A stretch of 5,202 nucleotides of DNA from an uncultured Lachnospiraceae bacterium (GCA_902489925.1 CABUBX010000142.1:1-5202); one strand, 5' to 3'; positions 1 to 5,202 are shown, numbered from the stretch's first letter. Notes: generated by a model from the sequence alone, not told the origin. Numbers and translations are program-made.

Positions 1-290
1 TTATCATATAGTTTCCACAGTCTACCGCCAAAATCAACAAGAAATTCCGCATATAAATACGCATTTTCAAGAACGGCAACACGGACATCAGTTTCCTTTT
101 CCTCGCTATATAAATTCTGCTGAGTGTAGGGATAAGATGTTTCTCTATAACCATAATTGATGTAAAGTCCCTCATAATCTGTTATGGTGGAGGCAAAACT
201 TTTTTCCTCTCTATCGGCAGAAAGTGTGGGCATATTTCCGCTGTCAATAAAGCTTGAGACTCTGTATTCTTTCGTTAAAAATTTAGGCAT
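1..290 (-). CDS. DUF5107 domain protein, N-terminal part (cut by window edge)
   Basis: The first 96 codons of a protein that runs off the left edge are visible. It starts at the ATG at 288-290, with AGGAG at 297-301 six bases upstream. No stop interrupts the frame. Residues 51-58 (TSYPYTQQ), then LENAYL at 74-79 and GGRLWKLYD at 88-96, match the pattern I know for the DUF5107 domain, where a conserved Leu-Glu-Asn-x-Tyr-Leu is followed by Gly-Gly-Arg and Tyr-Asp. Full-length members are usually large proteins, often with tetratricopeptide repeats behind the domain, and are commonly found beside carbohydrate genes. Their activity is not established to my knowledge, though the Gly-Gly-Arg core resembles aldose-epimerase/glycosidase-type beta-sandwich domains. 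No signal peptide is visible, so it is probably cytoplasmic. It lies 22 bases after the RraA-like gene and is probably the fifth gene of the operon. Family assignment is fairly sure; function is unknown. Confidence 0.78.
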   Translation of the reverse strand, partial: MPKFLTKEYRVSSFIDSGNMPTLSADREEKSFASTITDYEGLYINYGYRETSYPYTQQNLYSEEKETDVRVAVLENAYLYAEFLVDFGGRLWKLYD

Positions 291-312
291 ATTTATCTCC
301 TGAAAATTGTAA

Positions 313-1005
313 TTACATGATTCCGTATTTTGTAAAGGCTTCTTTTGCAGACATGCCGTCTCTGATTGCGTTGCCTACTGTCTTTTCGCCTGTCGCTTTT
401 TCATAGGCTTTTTCAATAACTTCTTTTTCAACCTCCTGCGGAATAATCACGGCTCCATCCAGGTCACCGAAAACGATATCACCGGGATTTACCTTTACGC
501 CGTCAATTTCAATAGGCACTCTATAGGCAACAACCTTACCTCTGGGCGCTTGGTCCTGAGAATATCTGCCGTAGGAAAAGCAGGGAAAATGAATAGCCAA
601 AATGCCCTTTGTATCTCTGTGAAAGCCGTTTACTACCGCTCCTGCCGAGCCAAGATGCTTCATTCTTGTGCACATAATCTCGCCAACAAGCGCATAGTCG
701 GGCGAAGCACCCGAGCAGATATACACCTCATTTTTCTTTAAATCATCAAGTGCGTCAAGCATTAAACCGAAGGGCTGATTGAAAAGAGGACTGTTTTTCA
801 TTTCATCAGTCAGATTGTCAATATCACATTCTGCGACGGGCATTGCCCTGCCTGCAACAATCATATTTTCGCTCATCGGCTGAATTTTCTGCGGTAAAAA
901 CTGATGATAATAATGCATTGTATCAAGTATGTCTCCTACAACAGCGGTATAAAGCTCGGTTTTCATGATTTCAAATAGTTCGTCATCGTTTGCCCAACTA
1001 ATCAT
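313..1005 (-). CDS. RraA-like family protein, probable class II pyruvate-type aldolase
   Basis: A 230-residue protein of the RraA-like fold, which includes RNase E inhibitors (RraA), 4-hydroxy-4-methyl-2-oxoglutarate aldolases and oxaloacetate decarboxylases. I see Gly108-Glu109, then exactly 20 residues, then Arg130-Asp131. This is the metal- and substrate-binding arrangement of the aldolase members. A second family block, PGDIVFGDLDGAVIIP, is at 174-189. At the third position after Asp131, where aldolases often have an acid as I recall, there is Gly (RDTKG). I chose the ATG at 1003-1005 because AGGAG sits seven bases upstream; a start at 1032 would overlap the dehydratase gene and lack a site. 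Since RNase E control is not expected of an operon gene among sugar-acid enzymes, I infer a 2-keto-3-deoxy acid aldolase releasing pyruvate. Alternatives are an oxaloacetate decarboxylase or another keto-acid lyase. Cytoplasmic; divalent metal dependence expected from the family. Confidence 0.85.
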   Translation of the reverse strand: MISWANDDELFEIMKTELYTAVVGDILDTMHYYHQFLPQKIQPMSENMIVAGRAMPVAECDIDNLTDEMKNSPLFNQPFGLMLDALDDLKKNEVYICSGASPDYALVGEIMCTRMKHLGSAGAVVNGFHRDTKGILAIHFPCFSYGRYSQDQAPRGKVVAYRVPIEIDGVKVNPGDIVFGDLDGAVIIPQEVEKEVIEKAYEKATGEKTVGNAIRDGMSAKEAFTKYGIM

Positions 1006-1012
1006 ATTTATT

Positions 1013-1017
1013 CTCCT
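1013..1017 (-). promoter_or_regulatory. Ribosome binding site that fixes the RraA-like start
   Basis: AGGAG on the minus strand lies seven bases before the ATG at 1003-1005 and overlaps the TAG stop (1016-1018) of the upstream dehydratase gene. The overlap suggests translational coupling. It argues against the upstream in-frame ATG at 1030-1032, which lies inside the dehydratase gene. Confidence 0.75.
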
Positions 1018-2677
1018 ATTCAATAACCGCACCCTCCGAGGCGGATTTGCTGTATTTTTTATATCTGCTTAAAACGCCGCTCGGCACACCTTTTTCAATC
1101 GGTTTTAAAACTGATTTTCTTTTTTCAATTTCTTCATCACTGACAAGCAGAGATATTTTTTTATTCGGAATATCTATCAAAATTTCATCATCGTTTTGTA
1201 CTGTTGCAATGCTTCCAAACTCGCTTGCCTCAGGTGAAATATGGCCTACAAAGCAGCCTCTGTTTGAACCTGAAAAACGACCGTCTGTTATAAGAGCACA
1301 ACTGTCACTCAGCCCCATACCCTCCAAGGATTTCATAGGACGGTACATTTCAGGCATACCCGGACCGCCTTTAGGGCCCTCATATGCAAGCACCAAAACC
1401 GTATTTTCTTTGATATCACCGTTTAAAATTGCGTCAACCGCATCGTCCTCGCTGACAAAAACTTTTGCCTTGCCCGTAAAGGTCATCAGATGATCAGGCA
1501 CAGCCGCAGGCTTAACGATTGAACCACTAGGAGCTAAATTACCGTAAAGCACAGCAACACCGCCGTTATCTGCAAAAGGCTTTTCAAAACTGCGAATAAC
1601 CTCTCGCCTTGATGCTTTTAAAAAGGCCTTTAGATTTTCGCCCATTGCTTTGCCTGTTACGGTTATGCAATCATTATTTAAAATATTTTTAAGCTCAAGC
1701 ATAACAGCGGGAACTCCCCCTGCATCATAAAAATCCACAACATCATATTCTGAAGCAGGATAAACGGATGCAATTTGCGGTGTTGTACTGCTCAAGCGGC
1801 CAAATTCGGACAATGGTAAATTGCCAAGCCCTGCCTCGTGATAAATTGCCTGCAAATGAAGAATTGCATTTGTTGAACCGCCGATTGCCATAAGCACACG
1901 AATTGCGTTTTCAAAGGCAGGCTTTGTCATAATATCCCTCGGGGTAATATTTTCATCAACAAGCTTCATGATCGCTTTGCCTGTATCAAAAGCAATTCTG
2001 CTTCTTTGGGCTGACACGGCAGGTATCATTGCACAGCCAGGAAGGGACATTCCCAAAGCCTCGGCAATACAGCCCATTGTATTTGCCGTGCCGAGCATTG
2101 CACAGGAGCCTGCACAGGGCTCGGCTATATTTTCAATATACCTAAATTCCTGCTCGTCAATCTTGCCCTGCTTTTTCCAGCCAACCGCTTCGGTAACAAT
2201 ATTTCCGTCATAATGTTTACCCTTGTACTCGGCAGGATACATAGGTCCGCCGTTAAGGAAAATTGCAGGTATATTAAGCCTTGCAGCCGCCATAAGCATA
2301 CCCGGTACAATTTTATCGCATGATCCCATAAGTACCATTGCGTCAAATTTATGAGCCATAACCATACATTCAACCGAGTCTGCAATAACATCTCTTGACG
2401 GCAGGCAGTATCTCATACCGATATGTCCCTCGGCAATACCGTCGCAGGGTGCAATGGTTGAAAAGGTCATTGCCGTTCCGCCGGAAGCTTCAATGCCCTT
2501 TTGCACCCGCTCACTTAAAATATTCAAATTAAAATGCCCCGGTGTTGCGTTTGTGTATGAATTAACAACTGCTACCAAAGGCTTTGATAAGACTTCGTCA
2601 GTAAATCCCATCGATTTATACAGCGCTCTTTTTAAAGCACCCTGATCGCCCTGTAAAAGTGAATTATAATATTCCAT
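1016..2677 (-). CDS. IlvD/Edd-family dehydratase, likely sugar-acid (aldonate) dehydratase
   Basis: A full-length 553-residue iron-sulfur dehydratase of the dihydroxyacid/6-phosphogluconate dehydratase family. Visible landmarks are PCDG with Cys78, GSCDK with Cys120 followed by VPGMLMAA, AGSC with Cys192 before TANTM, GGSTN at 266-270, YEGPKGGPGM at 432-441 and TDGRFSGS with the probable catalytic Ser469. The stretch at 46-48 reads Pro-Gly-His, as in E. coli-type IlvD, rather than the Cys-containing version of [2Fe-2S] members, so a [4Fe-4S] cluster is the likelier guess. After Ser-Gly the sequence is Ser-Asn, where biosynthetic IlvD usually has Gly-Thr. IlvD makes 2-keto acids in valine/isoleucine synthesis; paralogs dehydrate aldonates to 2-keto-3-deoxy acids. 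No other branched-chain gene is nearby, while lactonase, dehydrogenase and aldolase genes are, so I favour the sugar-acid role. A true IlvD remains possible. The start has only a weak AGGT site overlapping the previous stop. Confidence 0.88.
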   Translation of the reverse strand: MEYYNSLLQGDQGALKRALYKSMGFTDEVLSKPLVAVVNSYTNATPGHFNLNILSERVQKGIEASGGTAMTFSTIAPCDGIAEGHIGMRYCLPSRDVIADSVECMVMAHKFDAMVLMGSCDKIVPGMLMAAARLNIPAIFLNGGPMYPAEYKGKHYDGNIVTEAVGWKKQGKIDEQEFRYIENIAEPCAGSCAMLGTANTMGCIAEALGMSLPGCAMIPAVSAQRSRIAFDTGKAIMKLVDENITPRDIMTKPAFENAIRVLMAIGGSTNAILHLQAIYHEAGLGNLPLSEFGRLSSTTPQIASVYPASEYDVVDFYDAGGVPAVMLELKNILNNDCITVTGKAMGENLKAFLKASRREVIRSFEKPFADNGGVAVLYGNLAPSGSIVKPAAVPDHLMTFTGKAKVFVSEDDAVDAILNGDIKENTVLVLAYEGPKGGPGMPEMYRPMKSLEGMGLSDSCALITDGRFSGSNRGCFVGHISPEASEFGSIATVQNDDEILIDIPNKKISLLVSDEEIEKRKSVLKPIEKGVPSGVLSRYKKYSKSASEGAVIE

Positions 2678-2685
2678 ATTTTTAC

Positions 2686-3444
2686 CTATTCAAAATCATT
2701 TGCCGCAGTAACGGGCAAAGTTGCACCGCCGTCAATGGTGAGCATTGAGCCTGTCATATAAGCCGCCTCATCGGATATAAGATAAAGCACACCTGCTGCA
2801 ATTTCCTTCGTTGTTGCAAAACGGCGCATGGGTAATTTTTTAGCCGCTTCAAGCCTAATATCGCCCTTTTGCCAACCAACATCCGTATACCCCGGTGCAA
2901 TGGCAACCATACGGATGTTATAGGGTATAAGTTCCATTGCGGCATTTTTTGTAAACTTGGCAACTGCCGCTTTTGTGGGGGCATAAATTGTTGCACGGGG
3001 CCAGCAGCCGTCCACCTGATTTGACGCAAGATTAACGATAACGCCCTTTGTTTGATGTTCAATCATCTTTTTTGCAACAAATTGGGAACAAAAATAAACG
3101 CCTTTCCAGTCTATTGCGGTCATTTGGTCAAACATTTCCTCCGTGGCATCTAAAAAATATACCTCACTGCTGATACCTGCATTGTTTATCAGCACATCAA
3201 TTTTGCCGAATTTCTGATCCACCTGAAAAACCATATTTTTAATTTCATCAACATTACCCATATTGGCGTAAAAGGATAGTGCATTAACGCCGTTTTCTTT
3301 TGCAGTTTTGCAAATTTCATCGGCAGAATTTTTATCGGAATGATAATTTACGGCAATATCGTGGCCGTTTTCCGCAAGGCTTAAAGCAATTTGCCTGCCT
3401 ATACCCTTTGCTCCGCCTGTAATCAGCGCAACTTTTCTTTCCAT
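2686..3444 (-). CDS. Short-chain dehydrogenase/reductase (SDR), glucose 1-dehydrogenase-like
   Basis: A 252-residue classical SDR, the usual length for the family. It shows the nucleotide-binding TGGAKGIG at 9-16, the NNAG motif at 87-90, and catalytic Ser141, Tyr154 and Lys158 (YAPTK). It also has the PG segment at 184-185 and the C-terminal YMTGSMLTIDGG block at 229-240. The fourth residue of the catalytic tetrad, usually Asn in an Asn-x-x-Gly motif, reads Asp112 (IDWKG). After beta strand 2 the sequence is VNYHSD, close to the VNYRS of NADP-using glucose dehydrogenases but with His in place of Arg, so NAD versus NADP is open. Probable role: NAD(P)-dependent oxidation of a sugar to its lactone, feeding the lactonase encoded just upstream. 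It could instead oxidise a later intermediate such as a 2-keto-3-deoxy acid. GGAG at 3453-3456, inside the end of the lactonase gene, precedes the ATG by eight bases. Cytoplasmic. Confidence 0.9.
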   Translation of the reverse strand: MERKVALITGGAKGIGRQIALSLAENGHDIAVNYHSDKNSADEICKTAKENGVNALSFYANMGNVDEIKNMVFQVDQKFGKIDVLINNAGISSEVYFLDATEEMFDQMTAIDWKGVYFCSQFVAKKMIEHQTKGVIVNLASNQVDGCWPRATIYAPTKAAVAKFTKNAAMELIPYNIRMVAIAPGYTDVGWQKGDIRLEAAKKLPMRRFATTKEIAAGVLYLISDEAAYMTGSMLTIDGGATLPVTAANDFE

Positions 3445-3447
3445 TTT

Positions 3448-4308
3448 TCACTCTCCGAATCTGTATGTGGACATACCCTTTGTATTTGTTTGATACCAAA
3501 ACAGTTCTCCACCCTCGCCATTATCGTTAATTGCAGAGGTTATAAAAAGTTCGTCCATATTCTCTCCGCCGAAAGCGCAGCAAGATATATTTTCAGCGTC
3601 AACAGAAATTTTCAAAAGCTGTTCGCCTGTTTCGGGGTTATACCTTGCAACGGCATAACCGCCCCATAAGGCAACCCACAGCATACCCTCGCAGTCTATC
3701 GTCATACCGTCGGGGCTTCCCTCATTTTCCGGCACTTTTACAGCAGTTGTTTTATTTGACAGCTTACCTGTTTTTGCATCAAAATCATATCTTGAAATAC
3801 ATTGAGTAGGCGTATCAATATGATACATATATTTGTTGTCACTACTAAAAGCGATTCCGTTTGAAATTGCCATTTTGTCAAACACTTCTTTAATATTTCC
3901 TTTTTCGTCTGCACAAAAAAGTGAACCGCAGACCCTTGCCTTTGGATGCGCTTGATCGGTAGCCATTGTGCCAACCCACAGCCTGCCGTTAATATCACAT
4001 TTTCCGTCATTGAAACGCAAATATTCATCTAAATTAAAATCAAGAATTTTGACGCTTTCTTTCGTGTCGAGATTGATTTTAACAAGCTTATTTTGCTGAG
4101 CTGAAATGATATTGTTGTCCTTATGAAACACAATACATCCAACAGGATTTTCTGTTTCAATAGAGTCAAATTCTTTTGTAATGGGGTCAAAGGAATTGAT
4201 TTTTTTACCCATAATGTCAACAAAAAACAGTTTTTTCCTGCTTTCATCCCATACAGGACCTTCGCCTAGTACAGATTTATTATTCAAAATACATTTTACT
4301 TTTTCCAA
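3448..4308 (-). CDS. SMP-30/gluconolactonase family sugar lactonase
   Basis: A 286-residue six-bladed propeller lactonase of the SMP-30/regucalcin family, predicted to hydrolyse a sugar-1,4- or 1,5-lactone to the aldonate. The metal-binding residues of the family are all identifiable: Glu16 in LGEGPVWD, Asn100-Asp101 in RFNDGK, Asn150 in ISNGIAFS and Asp200 in SPDGM. The typical GRLWVGTM (108-115) and the late block AFGGENMDELFITSA (245-259) are also present. I start it at the TTG at 4306-4308: GGAGG at 4318-4322 is nine bases upstream, and the resulting N-terminus (MEKVKCILNN) fits the family. The in-frame ATG at 4348-4350 would add 14 residues absent from the family and leaves almost no leader after the predicted transcription start. 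No signal peptide, so cytoplasmic. First gene of the operon; three bases separate it from the dehydrogenase gene. The exact lactone is unknown. Confidence 0.88.
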   Translation of the reverse strand: MEKVKCILNNKSVLGEGPVWDESRKKLFFVDIMGKKINSFDPITKEFDSIETENPVGCIVFHKDNNIISAQQNKLVKINLDTKESVKILDFNLDEYLRFNDGKCDINGRLWVGTMATDQAHPKARVCGSLFCADEKGNIKEVFDKMAISNGIAFSSDNKYMYHIDTPTQCISRYDFDAKTGKLSNKTTAVKVPENEGSPDGMTIDCEGMLWVALWGGYAVARYNPETGEQLLKISVDAENISCCAFGGENMDELFITSAINDNGEGGELFWYQTNTKGMSTYRFGE

Positions 4309-4317
4309 ACCAAAGTT

Positions 4318-4322
4318 CCTCC
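4318..4322 (-). promoter_or_regulatory. Ribosome binding site that fixes the lactonase TTG start
   Basis: GGAGG on the minus strand, nine bases before the TTG at 4306-4308. It is the only strong site upstream of this gene. It lies downstream of the alternative ATG at 4348-4350, so it favours the TTG as start. Confidence 0.7.
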
Positions 4323-4364
4323 GCTTTTTCAAATTACGGTGTACAGCCATATAAATTCATTTTA

Positions 4365-4395
4365 ATTATACTATTTTATGCAGAAAAATAGTTAA
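4365..4395 (-). promoter_or_regulatory. Predicted sigma-A-type promoter of the sugar operon
   Basis: A perfect TATAAT lies on the minus strand at 4365-4370. The best -35-like hexamer is TTAACT at 4390-4395, four of six matches, with a long 19-base spacer. Transcription would begin near 4358 and give a leader of about 50 bases before the TTG start of the lactonase gene. The weak -35 and long spacer suggest that an activator or other regulator matters. I saw no riboswitch-like structure in the short leader. Confidence 0.5.
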
Positions 4396-4396
4396 G

Positions 4397-4410
4397 AAAA
4401 AGCGCTTTAT
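4397..4410. promoter_or_regulatory. cre-like operator (CcpA or other LacI-family regulator)
   Basis: The core AAAGCGCTTT at 4399-4408 is a perfect 10-base palindrome. It equals the centre of the CcpA catabolite-responsive element consensus (TGAAAGCGCTTTCA), though the outer TG/CA bases are not matched. It sits directly upstream of the -35 element of the operon promoter, where CcpA can act as an activator or repressor depending on spacing. A pathway-specific LacI-family regulator, whose operators share the central CG, is equally possible. No regulator gene is visible in the window. Confidence 0.5.
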
Positions 4411-4491
4411 TATTTAGAAATACTGCTGCTTTATCAATATCGGATTTGTATTATTAAAGTGATTTTGTTACTATACTTGCTTATAAATAAC

Positions 4492-4519
4492 AACACGGCA
4501 GGAAATCCTGTCGTGTTTT
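4492..4519 (+). terminator. Hairpin with plus-strand T-run, possible terminator
   Basis: Two 12-base arms (4492-4503 and 4506-4517) around a two-base AA centre form a hairpin. The real loop would open to about four or six bases. In a plus-strand RNA the single non-Watson-Crick position (4498 with 4511) is a G-U pair and the arm runs into four U's. In a minus-strand RNA the same position is an A-C mismatch and the following tract is only GTTGTTATTT. The hairpin therefore fits plus-strand termination better, yet no plus-strand gene is visible upstream. It may act as a second, weaker stop for LarA-like transcripts. Confidence 0.45.
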
Positions 4520-4527
4520 CATTATAA

Positions 4528-4564
4528 TAGAAAACAGGCAATTCAAACGCGTTTGAATTGCCTG
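4528..4564 (-). terminator. Rho-independent terminator of the LarA-like gene, perfect palindrome
   Basis: Positions 4535-4564 are a perfect 30-base palindrome centred on ACGCGT. On the minus strand it is followed at once by TTTTCTATT, the usual hairpin plus U-tract. It starts 55 bases beyond the TGA stop (4619-4621) of the LarA-like gene. The plus-strand side has no T-run, so its direction is minus. A functional RNA hairpin would leave the central CGCG as loop, giving a stem of about 13 pairs. Confidence 0.7.
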
Positions 4565-4618
4565 CTCATCATATAACGATCCGCACAATGCCTTTCACTC
4601 CTGCTTACGAAAAGCCAG

Positions 4619-5202
4619 TCATACAGGATTCGCCAGCACCGGCAGCGTCGAGCCGCCATAGGGCATGGCGAGCACCTTTGCATCCTTCCCCATCGCGCGG
4701 AAGGCTTCTTCCATCGCCTCGTCGAGCGTTGCAAAGGGCTCCAAATGGATCTTGCGCACAAAATCCGCATCGAGGCTACTGACAAAGAGAATGCGGCATT
4801 TTTCCAGCACCATTGCAATCGCCGCCGCCTTATGGCCGCCGAGCTCAAATTCCCGGTTGATGTGGTCGATCATGTCGCGGCTTTTCTCATGGCCCAGCAT
4901 CCACTTTTCAAACGTGGCTTCCCCTAAGCCCTCGCCCGCTGCGGCGAGCCAGACGATCACGCCGCCGTCTCGCACGGCATGCTTAGCGTTGTCAAGCGCC
5001 TTCTGTGCCTGGTAAATGTTCAGATCCTTCGGAAATCCGCCGGGCGAGGTGACGACGATATCCGCCTTTGCGGAGATTGCCACCTGATACAGTTTGTCAA
5101 GGAGCCGACAGCCCGCGCGGTGCGCCTCAATATAGTGGCCCGCCACGCAGTGGCGGATTTTTTTGTGCTCGTCAAGCACGACGTTGACGATGAAATCAAT
5201 AT
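4619..5202 (-). CDS. LarA-like nickel-dependent 2-hydroxyacid racemase, C-terminal part
   Basis: The last 194 codons of a gene that enters from the right edge. The frame stays open to the edge and the internal GTG at 5177-5179 is not a start, since IDFIVNVVLDE runs straight through it. The pattern matches the C-terminal domain of LarA, the lactate racemase that uses a nickel-pincer nucleotide cofactor: GHYIEAHRAGC, then ADIVVTSPGGFPKDLNIYQ, DGGVIVWLAA, and the final MPYGGSTLPVL. The Tyr-Gln-x-x-Lys in NIYQAQK corresponds, from memory, to substrate-contacting residues of Lactobacillus plantarum LarA. The cofactor-binding N-terminal half is outside the window, so activity cannot be judged. LarA homologs act on several 2-hydroxyacids besides lactate. 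Codon use is far more GC-rich than in the operon (GGC, CGC, GCC, GTG), which suggests a different history. A terminator follows, so it is transcribed separately from the sugar operon. Confidence 0.85.
   Translation of the reverse strand, partial: IDFIVNVVLDEHKKIRHCVAGHYIEAHRAGCRLLDKLYQVAISAKADIVVTSPGGFPKDLNIYQAQKALDNAKHAVRDGGVIVWLAAAGEGLGEATFEKWMLGHEKSRDMIDHINREFELGGHKAAAIAMVLEKCRILFVSSLDADFVRKIHLEPFATLDEAMEEAFRAMGKDAKVLAMPYGGSTLPVLANPV

Larger units (their letters stand above)
4309..4618. other. Intergenic region between LarA-like gene and sugar operon
   Basis: This 310-base gap holds, from right to left, the 3' flank of the LarA-like gene, a terminator-like palindrome, a second hairpin, the cre-like site and the operon promoter with its leader. 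I found no credible coding sequence on either strand. The part at 4411-4490 is AT-rich with nothing I can name. The base composition changes from AT-rich to GC-rich between about 4565 and 4620. Confidence 0.7.

Noticed and set aside
313..1005. Naming the RraA-like protein rraA or menG
   Set aside because: RNase E inhibitor and menaquinone methyltransferase labels are legacy annotations. Context and the Glu-x20-Arg-Asp motif point to an aldolase-type enzyme.
1047..1493. 148-residue plus-strand reading frame opposite the dehydratase gene
   Set aside because: It lies wholly antisense to a well-conserved gene, has no recognisable family, and has no convincing ribosome site. It is a shadow of the real frame.
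1016..2677. Naming the dehydratase ilvD outright and placing the operon in branched-chain amino acid synthesis
   Set aside because: No other branched-chain biosynthesis gene is present and the neighbours are sugar-oxidation types. The name would claim more than the sequence shows.
4348..4350. ATG as the start of the lactonase gene
   Set aside because: It has no ribosome site, lies only about 8 bases from the predicted transcription start, and adds residues not seen in the family.
4446..4477. Plus-strand promoter with TATACT at 4472-4477
   Set aside because: No -35 hexamer at a sensible distance and no gene downstream; AT-rich DNA gives such matches by chance.
4543..4848. Minus-strand frame of 101 residues, and plus-strand frames at 4558-4782 and 4665-5015
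   Set aside because: They overlap the LarA-like gene in other frames or strands and are rich in Arg, Ser and Pro, typical of shadow frames in GC-rich DNA.
5177..5179. GTG as the start of the LarA-like gene
   Set aside because: The conserved family sequence continues upstream (IDFIVNVV) in frame to the window edge, and the cofactor-binding N-terminal half is missing, so the gene is cut by the edge.

Overview
The window looks like a piece of a Gram-positive, Clostridia-like genome, possibly a gut anaerobe. The clues are low to middling GC (about 42% by eye over positions 1-4560), AGGAG/GGAGG ribosome binding sites, a TTG start, a CcpA-type operator half-palindrome and a DUF5107 gene. The taxon is inferred; there is no rRNA or tRNA to confirm it. 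All real genes are on the minus strand and read right to left. There is no sign of a mobile element, CRISPR array, tRNA or rRNA.

Positions 4308 to 1 hold one tight operon: SMP-30/gluconolactonase-like lactonase (4308-3448), short-chain dehydrogenase (3444-2686), IlvD/Edd-family dehydratase (2677-1016), RraA-like aldolase (1005-313) and a DUF5107 protein (290 leftward, cut by the window edge). The gaps are 3, 8, 10 and 22 bases, and ribosome binding sites sit on or beside the upstream stop codons. The promoter lies at about 4365-4395, with a cre-like palindrome (AAAGCGCTTT) at 4399-4408 just upstream.

Read as chemistry, the operon looks like a non-phosphorylative oxidative route for a sugar. 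The dehydrogenase would make a lactone, SMP-30 would open it to an aldonate, the IlvD/Edd enzyme would dehydrate that to a 2-keto-3-deoxy acid, and the RraA-like protein would cleave it to pyruvate plus an aldehyde. RraA-like proteins are not the textbook last enzyme for such pathways (KdgA/DapA-type and HpaI-type aldolases are), so this is the most interesting inference in the window. The sugar cannot be named from sequence, and no transporter, kinase or regulator is visible.

Positions 4309-4618 form the intergenic region. From right to left it holds a terminator-like perfect 30-bp palindrome (4535-4564) with a T-run on the minus strand, a second hairpin (4492-4517) with a T-run on the plus strand, the cre-like site and the operon promoter.

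Positions 4619-5202 carry the 3' part of a LarA-like (nickel-pincer-cofactor lactate racemase family) gene. It is markedly GC-richer (about 55-62% per line) than the operon. This sharp change could reflect recent transfer, a differently evolving genomic region or an assembly join.
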